In this document: piece after piece, positions 1-6,991 of the stretch | How positions within the stretch are numbered: the stretch's first letter is position 1 | Layout of the letters: every line of letters starts with the position of its first letter | Origin: Larix sibirica | Taxonomy: Eukaryota; Streptophyta; Pinopsida; Pinales; Pinaceae | Assembly: GCA_004151065.3 (NCBI GenBank) | Contig: NWUY0300023957.1 | Span: 23,159 to 33,226 of the forward strand | Reading direction: 5' to 3' | Length of the DNA stretch: 10,068 nt | Translations under genes and position numbers: made by a program | Notes under the pieces: generated by a model | Database searches by the model: none | Seen by the model: only the letters and a program-made list of their open reading frames with translations | Told to the model about the DNA's origin: nothing

Positions 1-654
1 ACAAATGCATTGTTTAATGTATTCAATGGCTATCACACAAACAATTAAAGATATCTTTGTTATCAGTTGTTGTCCTATAAATAAAGTGGAACACAGAATT
101 ATACTCTTGTTTATTTTAGTAAAAGTAAGCATTAACAAAGAAAGATGCAATGGCAAGCTACTTGGAATTGCAAGAGTAGTGGTGCACGTCCTTAGCTATG
201 AAGATCTAAGAAGGGATTTCTTAGGAAAAAGGGCGTTGTAATGTAGCATTCTAGATTTGAATATTGTATTTCTAAGAACTATATAAATAGGCTTAGCTGG
301 TTAATTAGTAATCCTTATTTTCAATTCATATTAAAAATTAGAAATGCGTAGAAAAAACATATGAATTCTACTTTAGACTATACAAATCAATATGGGCATT
401 AAAAAACACTAGGAAAGTAAACACTTGAAATCCACTTGGCATGAAGTAAGGGAAACAAGGAACAAAGAAAAACTATTAGACTTGATAAATAATGTTTTTG
501 CAAGGAAGGATGAAACTTAACACCAAAAGGATAGCTACCAAATCCTAACCCATAGTAATGATGCGAATAACAACTTCCATGGAAATGATAGGGACATGAA
601 GCATATCTTGAGTTGGATTACTTGGAAATATCGATCAATTGAGAAGTCATGAAA
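1..654. repeat. Left copy of duplicated block 1, ending at the NN gap
   Basis: This stretch recurs at 953-1606 with a constant offset of 952 bases and no gaps. I count six differences, at 64, 171, 235, 248, 515 and 565 (right-copy positions 1016, 1123, 1187, 1200, 1467 and 1517). The copy stops exactly where two undetermined bases begin, while the right copy runs on into new sequence after 1606. This is what appears when the end of one contig overlaps the start of the next and a scaffolder abuts them. The copy may begin upstream of the window. A true tandem duplication is the alternative, but it would not have to end precisely at an N. Confidence 0.95.
280..290 (+). promoter_or_regulatory. 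TATA-box-like site in a possible degenerate LTR (left copy)
   Basis: The bases read tatataaatag, a good plant TATA box. It lies in AT-rich sequence followed about 30 bases later by a ttattttcaattcat stretch. That layout resembles the promoter end of plant Copia-type LTRs. I could not find matching LTR ends (TG...CA), a primer-binding site or a polypurine tract, so the LTR assignment is only suggestive. The same site recurs at 1232-1242. Confidence 0.35.
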
Positions 655-656
655 NN
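655..656. other. Two-base assembly gap (NN)
   Basis: Two undetermined bases separate the two copies of block 1. Their position exactly at the end of the left copy marks an artificial contig join rather than a biological breakpoint. Confidence 0.9.
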
Positions 657-1193
657 ATGAATTTGGAAACTATAATACACTTCTCTAGAACAACATTTAA
701 AAGGAATAGGAAATCAATAAATCAACCAAAGTGTTTTCATATACACAATTTAACAAGAGCTATTTGCACTCTAAATATCACAACCAAACAATATTTGGCA
801 TTTCAGCTCTACGAAATTATATGTTCCACACTCCCAACATATATAGAAATGAATCCTCTAAAACCGACTTATAAAAGAGGATATATTTCATTAATGTGCC
901 CCCTTAAGGAACCTGCTATCAATGGAAATTTCAAACTTAGGGCTCAATTAAGACAAATGCATTGTTTAATGTATTCAATGGCTATCACACAAACAATTAA
1001 AGATATCTTTGTTATTAGTTGTTGTCCTATAAATAAAGTGGAACACAGAATTATACTCTTGTTTATTTTAGTAAAAGTAAGCATTAACAAAGAAAGATGC
1101 AATGGCAAGCTACTTGGAATTGTAAGAGTAGTGGTGCACGTCCTTAGCTATGAAGATCTAAGAAGGGATTTCTTAGGAAAAAGGGCATTGTAA
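657..1193 (+). CDS. Unrecognised 178-residue open reading frame, probably not a real gene
   Basis: This is the longest stop-free frame in the window, 178 codons from ATG at 657. It stays open leftward through the NN, so the true start is unknown. The product would be basic, rich in Ile, Lys, Leu and Arg. I recognise no domain, signal peptide or clear membrane segment, and it resembles no family I know. The left block copy holds the 3' part in the same frame (ATG at 5, stop at 239-241). The copies differ there by two silent changes (64, 235) and one Ala/Val change (171). The frame stops about 40 bases before an LTR-like TATA stretch, so it may simply be open frame within a decayed transposon. 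It is long for such AT-rich DNA, which is why I list it. Confidence 0.2.
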   Translation: MNLETIIHFSRTTFKRNRKSINQPKCFHIHNLTRAICTLNITTKQYLAFQLYEIICSTLPTYIEMNPLKPTYKRGYISLMCPLKEPAINGNFKLRAQLRQMHCLMYSMAITQTIKDIFVISCCPINKVEHRIILLFILVKVSINKERCNGKLLGIVRVVVHVLSYEDLRRDFLGKRAL

Positions 1194-1606
1194 TGTAGCG
1201 TTCTAGATTTGAATATTGTATTTCTAAGAACTATATAAATAGGCTTAGCTGGTTAATTAGTAATCCTTATTTTCAATTCATATTAAAAATTAGAAATGCG
1301 TAGAAAAAACATATGAATTCTACTTTAGACTATACAAATCAATATGGGCATTAAAAAACACTAGGAAAGTAAACACTTGAAATCCACTTGGCATGAAGTA
1401 AGGGAAACAAGGAACAAAGAAAAACTATTAGACTTGATAAATAATGTTTTTGCAAGGAAGGATGAAGCTTAACACCAAAAGGATAGCTACCAAATCCTAA
1501 CCCATAGTAATGATGCAAATAACAACTTCCATGGAAATGATAGGGACATGAAGCATATCTTGAGTTGGATTACTTGGAAATATCGATCAATTGAGAAGTC
1601 ATGAAA
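953..1606. repeat. Right copy of duplicated block 1
   Basis: This is the counterpart of 1-654, with six substitutions and no indels. All six differences are transitions, and three fall in CpG in one of the copies (235/1187, 248/1200, 565/1517). If the join is an assembly overlap, the right contig starts at 657 and the whole overlap is 657-1606. The matching part of 657-952 would lie left of the window. Confidence 0.95.
1232..1242 (+). promoter_or_regulatory. TATA-box-like site (right copy of block 1)
   Basis: This is the same tatataaatag as at 280-290, unchanged between the two copies and about 40 bases after the stop of the 657-1193 frame. The LTR interpretation is tentative for the same reasons. 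Confidence 0.35.
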
Positions 1607-1784
1607 CCTAAATTCTCTCCATCTATTGGGAATGAGGGGAACATTTTTTGGGGGGGTTTAGATGATATCAAGTATAGGGGATTTCATTCTCCTAGATTCT
1701 TTACAGTTCACAATAGAATTAGCCTTCATTTTAGGGAAATCTTGTAGGAAGAAATTCACATATAGTAAAATTATTGAGTCATGA

Positions 1785-2240
1785 TTGGGCCTTTCACCTT
1801 CCTTTTCCTTCCCACATTCAATAGCAAGTTTAGGAATGGTACTATTGTGGGGCCGCACTTATTTAAGGATGGAGGAACTTCTTAGATCTTCTTTCAAACC
1901 CCAAGGACACCAAGGAAGGAAATACTATTTTATAGCTATAAATTCTGAATTGTTGCCGGCTAGAACACTTGAGGGCATAACCAATATTCTTGTGGAGATG
2001 AGTAAGCGTTTCAACCAAATCCAATCATGAGAAGTAAGATGAATCTAAAGCACCACAACTTAAGGATGACTCAAGTGAATAGATTCTATACAAAATGGGA
2101 GTGAAGCAGTTAAGGAATTGGTTGATGAGGACAAGAGATTTGCTCCCGATTTGTCTGCGAAGAAATCAAATAGTGAAAATGCAACCAAACAAATAAAAAG
2201 CAAAACATTTCCCATAATAACAGAATGCACACTCAAATGA
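1785..2240 (+). pseudogene. Unidentified coding-like remnant in several frame pieces
   Basis: Three pieces read like protein but are separated by stops and frame changes. An open frame at 1785-2030 contains the pieces YYFIAINSELLPARTLEGIT and EMSKRFNQIQS. A short charged piece follows at about 2038-2079 in another frame (DESKAPQLKDDSSE). A third piece at about 2073-2237 returns to the first frame and reads as a hydrophilic segment with KELVDEDKRFAPDLSAKK. The smooth change from globular to charged, low-complexity composition over the frame breaks suggests one decayed exon rather than three chance frames. I do not recognise the family. It lies about 100 bases before the kinase relic on the same strand, but I see nothing linking them. 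Confidence 0.35.
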
Positions 2241-2341
2241 CCCATAAACAAGGTGCTTCTAATAAAGGATCCATTGTATTTGATTCTATGATTGGTTCCA
2301 AGATGCTATCATTTTTGGGGTAGGAGTGTTTCCTAGATGAA

Positions 2342-2880
2342 ACAAACCATGTTTGGGTCGATCCCAATGGAGGTTTTTACAAGGCCAAACTTGATAATGG
2401 AATGACCATTGTTGTGGAATCCCATGAAATGACGAGTATTTTTGTTAATATACAAATTCATGAGGAGTTGGAGGTTAGATGCAAGTCAAGCATAGAAATA
2501 TCACAGTGTTACAAACTTATATTTGACAACTCAATGCCCATCTATTAGAATACAAAATGTCCAATGGGACCCTTGATGACGTTCTGAATAAAATCAAGGA
2601 TAAGCAATTGCAGCTAAGTTGGTCAATGTGGCATAAGTTGCAGTTGTCACAATAATGGTTATCTAGTATCTTTATTTCCTATTGTTATGACTACATAATA
2701 TTTTGAATTAGGCAACAAAACAATATTAATTGATGTAAAAAAAATGGCAATGAAGACCATGTTTACCTCTAAGAAATGGTTACTATTTTTTTGAGCCAAG
2801 GTGGATATGCTACTCTCCTTGCTTAAGTAGGTGGGGAATCACTTATGTCCATCCTGAGAAATACATATGTAACTTTTTAT
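2342..2880 (+). pseudogene. Degraded receptor-like protein kinase (RLK/Pelle type) domain
   Basis: Kinase landmarks occur in the correct order across changing frames. A glycine-loop remnant and beta-2/3 strands lie at about 2351-2420 (GGFYKAKLDNGMTIVVE), with Glu where the ATP-binding Lys of the VAIK motif should be. The hinge and helix D lie at 2542-2635, one frame over (LLEYKMSNGTLDDVLNK, then KQLQLSW). A helix-E remnant (YDY) sits near 2686-2694. No HRD catalytic loop is visible. A NILLD-like ILID occurs at 2723-2734, and an activation-segment piece (ATLLA, stop, VG) at about 2809-2832. YVHPEKY at 2844-2864 stands for the APE region. Glycine loop to PE spans about 500 bases, close to the roughly 170 codons of an intact domain, so decay was mostly by small indels and substitutions. 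The style matches plant RLKs, probably of the LRR class. It cannot encode an active kinase. Confidence 0.7.
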
Positions 2881-3000
2881 GTACATGCAAATTGATATTT
2901 AATTTTATATATAGCACATTTAAAAAAATCCATCTTATTCTAAACAAGAAAGGTCTTGCATTACATTTCCTTAAAAAACACATAAACAATGCCAAATGCC

Positions 3001-3290
3001 AAATTTTAGTAGGTGATTAATATGACACAACCAGAGGCTATGAGTAGAGAATAAGCACAAAACACCAAAACAAATTCATAAAACTAAGGGAAATTATGAG
3101 TGGAGAATAAGTATAGAACACCAAAAAAAATTCATAAAACTAAGGGAAATAATGAAGGTTGACAATTCAAATTTTAGTAGGTGATTAATATGACACTACC
3201 AATAGTATAAAGGTTGTGAGTGGAGAATAAGCATAGAAAACCAAAACAAATCCATAAATCTAAGGGAAATAATGAAGGTTGACAATTCAA
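3001..3290 (+). repeat. Degenerate tandem repeat (three partial units)
   Basis: A segment starting aaattttagtaggtgattaa occurs at 3001 and 3169, 168 bases apart. A second module (tgagtggagaataag... to ...ctaagggaaat) occurs three times, starting at 3041, 3097 and 3217. The last two copies of that module are followed by the same tail, aatgaaggttgacaattcaa. The array therefore looks like one duplication of about 168 bases with an internal shorter duplication. It shows no coding signal. Confidence 0.8.
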
Positions 3291-3720
3291 GATCAATGCA
3301 ACGTCAACAATTCTTCAAAGTACACTACACTTGGAACAAAAATATCTAAGTTCTATTTTGAAAAAAATGTAACATAACCAGAATTATGTGATCATGAAAC
3401 TAATAGTTCAATTTGACAACCTAGGTTAGAACGACACAAGTATATAATAAATGTAACTATTATAAATATTTATTTGTCATAAAGAAAATTTAATAAAAAG
3501 ATCAACCGGAAATGCCATAGAGGTTAATTAGGAATACATATATAATTGAATAAAAACAGGCTGTTGTGTTGGTTGCAATGCAATTATTCTAAAAAATAGG
3601 TTAGCAATGCAATTATTCTAAAAAATATGTTATCCAATCTCTGATCATAGGTAATTTCAACTTCCTCATATGTGTTTTTTTTCATTTTTTTAATAAATTA
3701 CATGTTATATTATATTTTAG
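3291..3720. other. AT-rich intergenic stretch, no gene seen
   Basis: Apart from the 29-bp duplication at 3575-3627 and a T-rich run near 3667-3690, I see no open frame, RNA gene or transposon end here. Confidence 0.6.
3575..3627 (+). repeat. Short direct tandem duplication, period 29 bp
   Basis: A 24-base string beginning gcaatgcaattattct is present identically at 3575-3598 and 3604-3627. The perfect match suggests a fairly recent local duplication, in contrast to the decayed array at 3001-3290. Confidence 0.85.
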
Positions 3721-3732
3721 ATCTGTCGTGTA

Positions 3733-3771
3733 CCAAACAAGGGGGCAACAAGCCATTGCCCCCTTGTTTGG
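3733..3771. repeat. Perfect 16-bp inverted repeat (hairpin)
   Basis: The arm ccaaacaagggggcaa (3733-3748) and its exact reverse complement (3756-3771) are separated by a 7-base spacer, caagcca. The stem is GC-rich, unlike its surroundings. The CCAAACAAGGG-like ends recall terminal repeats of small plant DNA transposons, but the spacer is far too short for a MITE with an internal region. It could be a foldback remnant or two transposon ends brought together by deletion. It is too short for a microRNA precursor. Confidence 0.9.
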
Positions 3772-3793
3772 CTTCCCTACCAACACAGGGAAG
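3772..3793. repeat. Second, adjacent 7-bp hairpin
   Basis: The arms cttccct (3772-3778) and agggaag (3787-3793) are perfect reverse complements around the loop accaacac. This hairpin starts at the very next base after the 16-bp hairpin, so the two form a double stem-loop of 61 bases. Confidence 0.7.
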
Positions 3794-4388
3794 AAGGGTT
3801 GACATATCAACTATAACTTCCTTGGAATTTATATGAGAGCTAATGTAAAATAAGAATATACAAAGTCATTGGACACCAAATTGTCTACTTTACCATGTAT
3901 GGACTTCTCCACTACTACGCTAACTAGATCAAGAATGTGAAACCTATAACTCCACATAAGAAGAATGAAACCAAAGGTCCATATGCACTTACCTTGTTAT
4001 CTTGTTATTAATCCATCGATTTATCTTACTTAATTGAAATTATGCAATGTCCCCATTCGATCTATGTAGTAATTGTCAAAATGTTTCATATGGTTCTAGA
4101 AATTGCCTATATCTTCTAAAACTTTTGAAGTTTGATATGCTTTTCCTTTAAAATTGCAACATCATGAATAATTTCAAGGGATTCAAACAGAGGCTACATG
4201 TTAGAGAGAATTTATTGGTTGGTAGCAACAGTGGAAGACACAAAGCAATGTGGGTTGGTTCCCATGCAATAAACCATATCAATCAACCCTAGTTTTTGGG
4301 TATTCCACATAAAATTGGGGAAGAAACTGAAATATGTCAAATCATAGACCCTATAAATCTATTTTGACATGAAATCCATTTAAATCGA
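3794..4388. other. Possible internal region of the minus-strand LTR element; no gag or pol frame visible
   Basis: If the LTR at 4609-5373 is the 5' LTR of a minus-strand element, this stretch would be its internal leader and gag region. I see no zinc knuckle, protease or polymerase motif and no long minus-strand frame. The element is therefore truncated, decayed or non-autonomous, and how far it continues leftward is not visible. Confidence 0.4.
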
Positions 4389-4594
4389 AATCAAACAACA
4401 CTGAACAATGGCCAGAGGAAAAAAGACCTCAAATTCAGCTCTACACCATCTGAATAGCAATAAATGTTCCAGAAAATTACACAAAGCTTCAAAATTCAAG
4501 CTCATTTTAAAAGAGATATCCAAATTTGATCGATGAAAAGCCTCAAAAGGCTATGAACACAGATTTTCTAATATCACATAGATTTGAAACCCTA

Positions 4595-4606
4595 GATTTG
4601 ATACCA
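4595..4606 (-). other. Primer-binding site for initiator tRNA-Met (left copy)
   Basis: Read on the minus strand the site is TGGTATCAAATC, two bases after the LTR end. Plant retrotransposons primed by initiator tRNA-Met carry TGGTATCAGAGC here. The similarity continues past the core as TAGGGTTTCAAATC, which follows the tRNA 3' sequence closely with one inserted G. The site fixes the element on the minus strand, with its internal region leftward of 4595. The right copy lies at 5695-5706. Confidence 0.75.
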
Positions 4607-4608
4607 AA

Positions 4609-5373
4609 TGTAACACCCAAACTTAATTCTAGATTTAATGAAACTAAAAACAATATTTTTATTTTACACAGTTAATATTTACCAATATACACAATGATCT
4701 CAATCATGATACTAAACTGGGTAGAAGGAAAATGATGTGTGTTTGTAACCCCAAAACAAACTTATAGATGTACCTCTTTGCTAATGTAGACAAAGTAGAC
4801 CGGTGTTGGAACACCACGAAAAAATATAGGTGGGGACCAATCTCCTCCCAACCAACCTCCTAGTCATAAAATGAGAGCCCCAAAGCCCCCGCTCAATAAT
4901 ACCAAGCCAAAAAACACTCATAAGTAGAATCCTCCCTTAGCCTCCAAAACTCCCATCTCCTCCCAATGCCCAAGAAAAAAAGATTAGGAGGGAGAAGGAA
5001 AAGAACCCTCCCCCCTCTATTTTCTCCCCTTTAAATCTTTCCCAATATCTCCCCCAATTGGACACATGTACTCATGCAAAAATCCATTAGATAAATAACC
5101 CATATTTACTTATTTTATTCATCTCCCCAATAACCCCTTCTTTAATTTAATTAGATTAAATCAACTTAACTTATGAATTATACAACTTATGCTTTTATGA
5201 ATCCCGATTTTGCTTATTATAAATAATAATATAGGCTTATGAACCTACATAATCTAATATATTGTGTATGGGTGGGACCCACTTGTGTGGGAATCACAAG
5301 TGTGTCCCACACCTACACTATAACTCGGGTATGCCCCCCTAAACTAATTCAAATATGATGGAGGGGTGTTACG
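4609..5373 (-). mobile_element. LTR of a retrotransposon (5' LTR, minus strand), left copy
   Basis: The LTR is bounded by 10-bp terminal inverted repeats, tgtaacaccc at 4609-4618 and gggtgttac plus a final base at 5364-5373. The length is 765 bases. In this copy the last base is G rather than A, which breaks the TG...CA rule. The initiator-tRNA-Met primer site lies two bases outside 4609, so this is the 5' LTR of a minus-strand element. TGTAACACCC ends and this primer site are common among plant Ty3/Gypsy elements, but without pol I cannot assign the superfamily. No partner 3' LTR is visible in the window, so a target-site duplication cannot be tested. The stretch 4836-5052 is strongly C/T-rich on the plus strand, meaning the transcript would be purine-rich. 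Confidence 0.8.
5272..5310. repeat. LTR hairpin with 16-bp arms (left copy)
   Basis: The arms gtgggacccacttgtg (5272-5287) and cacaagtgtgtcccac (5295-5310) pair with one mismatch around the 7-base loop tgggaat. It lies 60-100 bases inside the 5' end of the minus-strand LTR, where the U3 region would be. It recurs at 6372-6410 with one loop base changed and both arms unchanged. Confidence 0.85.
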
Positions 5374-5476
5374 ACATGTAAGGTATGCAAACCATTGCGA
5401 ATGACATAGATGTTCCCATTCAAATCATTTTAGAGGTATAGAGAAGTAAGCACAACAATAGTGGAGCAAAGTGTTA

Positions 5477-5477
5477 N
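5477..5477. other. Single-base assembly gap (N)
   Basis: One undetermined base sits exactly between the end of the left copy and the start of the right copy of block 2, as expected for an unresolved contig join. Confidence 0.9.
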
Positions 5478-5694
5478 AATCAAACAACACTGAACAATGG
5501 CCAGAGGAAAAAAGACCTCAAATTCAGCTCTACACCATCTGAATAGCAATAAATGTTCCAGAAAATTACACAAAGCTTCAAAATTCAAGCTCATTTTAAA
5601 AGAGATATCCAAATTTGATCGATGAAAAGCCTCAAAAGGCTATGAACACAGATTTTCTAATATCACATAGATGTCACATAGATTTGAAACCCTA

Positions 5695-5706
5695 GATTTG
5701 ATACCA
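5695..5706 (-). other. Primer-binding site for initiator tRNA-Met (right copy)
   Basis: This site is identical to that at 4595-4606, with TGGTATCAAATC on the minus strand two bases outside the LTR end at 5709. Confidence 0.75.
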
Positions 5707-5708
5707 AA

Positions 5709-6473
5709 TGTAACACCCAAACTTAATTCTAGATTTAATGAAACTAAAAACAATAATTTTATTTTACACAGTTAATATTTACCAATATACACAATGATCT
5801 CAATCATGATACTAAACTGGGTAGAAGGAAAATGATGTGTGTTTGTAACCCCAAAACAAACTTATAGATGTACCTCTTTGCTAATGTAGACAAAGTAGAC
5901 CGGTGTTGGAACACCACGAAAAAATATAGGTGGGGACCAATCTCCTCCCAACCAACCTCCTAGTCATAAAATGAGAGCCCCAAAGCCCCCGCTCAATAAT
6001 ACCAAGCCAAAAAACACTCATAAGTAGAATCCTCCCTTAGCCTCCAAAAATCCCAACTCCTCCCAATGCCCAAGAAAAAAAGAGTAGGAGGGAGAAGGAA
6101 AAGAACCCTCCCCCCTCTATTTTCTCCCCTTTAAATCTTTCCCAATATCTCCCCCAATTGGACACATGTACTCATGCAAAAATCCATTAGATAAATAACC
6201 CATATTTACTTATTTTATTCATCTCCCCAATAACCCCTTCTTTAATTTAATTAGATTAAATCAACTTAACTTATGAATTATACAACTTATGCTTTTATGA
6301 ATCCCGATTTTGCTTATTATAAATAATAATATAGGCTTATGAACCTACATAATCTAATATATTGTGTAGGGGTGGGACCCACTTGTGTGGGCATCACAAG
6401 TGTGTCCCACACCTACACTATAACTTGGGTATGCCCCCCTAAACTAATTCAAATATGATGGAGGGGTGTTACA
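5709..6473 (-). mobile_element. LTR of the same retrotransposon, right copy with intact TG...CA ends
   Basis: This copy has perfect 10-bp terminal inverted repeats, tgtaacaccc at 5709-5718 and gggtgttaca at 6464-6473, and the same 765-base length as the left copy. It differs from that copy by eight substitutions inside the LTR, the last being the terminal base. The five bases beyond its outer end (6474-6478, acatg) would be one half of a target-site duplication if 6473 is the insertion edge. The other half would lie at the far left end of the element and is not identifiable here. Confidence 0.8.
6372..6410. repeat. LTR hairpin with 16-bp arms (right copy)
   Basis: The stem is the same as at 5272-5310. 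The only change is in the loop (tgggcat in place of tgggaat), so pairing is preserved. Confidence 0.85.
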
Positions 6474-6576
6474 ACATGTAAGGTATGCAAACCATTGCGA
6501 ATGACATAGATGTTCCCATTCAAATCATTTTAGAGGTCCAGAGAAGTAAGCACAACAATAGTGGAGCAAAGTGTTA

Positions 6577-6990
6577 TACTCCTTTCTCATTGATTTTAAC
6601 ATGCAAAGAGTGCCCAACTTCTTCACCTGAAGTAAGAGTTTGTAATCATCAAACAAGAGTTAGTAGAGGTGGACATAAATCAACCTTATTATGCAATTCA
6701 ATATCAACCCCAACATTGAATATTGTGTAAATGACAATAAAATGGGGCACCTGAAAGAATATTTCTCTAAGGGTAACAAGATACACTTTGGTTCCTTGTT
6801 GGTTTAAACCATGAGCATCTTCAATATATTTCTTTGGTCTAGGTATAAACATGGCAGGATAATGTATCAAATAGACCTAACTCATGCGATATTGAGATCA
6901 TATGTGTAGCCAAAATAAACAATTCTAGGTTCAACAATGTGAATAAAATGTTGATCATAGGAAAACTCTAGAAAAAGAGATCCAAGACAC
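6577..6990 (-). other. Flank of the LTR with weak minus-strand coding-like pieces
   Basis: A 73-codon minus-strand frame at 6649-6870 (with the piece PRPKKYIEDAHGLNQQGTKV) and an adjacent stretch at about 6884-6990 (EFSYDQHFIHIVEPRIVYFG) read more like protein than random AT-rich sequence. They lie in sequence upstream of the minus-strand LTR, outside the element. I recognise neither. They may be pieces of an older, interrupted gene or transposon, or chance. Confidence 0.2.
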
Positions 6991-6991
6991 C

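Larger units (their letters stand above)
4389..5476. repeat. Left copy of duplicated block 2, ending at the N
   Basis: This 1088-base block recurs at 5478-6576. Ten substitutions separate the copies, at 4656, 4950, 4956, 4984, 5269, 5292, 5326, 5373, 5438 and 5439. The left copy lacks 11 bases present in the right copy near 5673. It ends exactly at the single N. The block spans the element's leader, primer site, whole LTR and flank, so it cannot be an ordinary pair of LTRs from one element. An unmerged contig overlap is the best explanation. Confidence 0.95.
5478..6576. repeat. Right copy of duplicated block 2
   Basis: This 1099-base counterpart of 4389-5476 carries an 11-base tandem duplication at 5662-5683 (atcacatagat then gtcacatagat) that the left copy lacks. 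After 6576 it continues into sequence not present elsewhere in the window. Seven of the ten substitutions between copies are transversions, unlike block 1, where all six are transitions. Confidence 0.95.

Noticed and set aside
1658-1858. 66-codon minus-strand frame
   Set aside because: No recognisable motif, and it overlaps the plus-strand frame from 1785. Probably chance.
2060-2251. 63-codon minus-strand frame
   Set aside because: It lies opposite the plus-strand charged coding-like segment, which has the more protein-like composition, and it shows no motif.
3001-3630. CRISPR array
   Set aside because: Repeats are few, diverged and unequally spaced, and the context is plant nuclear DNA.
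3733-3793. Helitron 3' end hairpin
   Set aside because: A Helitron terminus needs CTRR shortly after the hairpin. The bases after either stem do not supply it, and no 5' TC end was seen.
5430-5612. 60-codon minus-strand frame
   Set aside because: It reads across the N at 5477, so it is a product of the contig join.
4609-6473. The two 765-bp LTR copies as the 5' and 3' LTRs of a single element
   Set aside because: The duplication extends past both LTR edges into the leader and primer site on one side and the outer flank on the other. The two copies are also in the same order relative to both. A true LTR pair would share only the LTR.
6485-6730. 81-codon plus-strand frame
   Set aside because: It starts in the LTR flank within block 2, has no motif and is antisense to the more protein-like minus-strand frame at 6649-6870.
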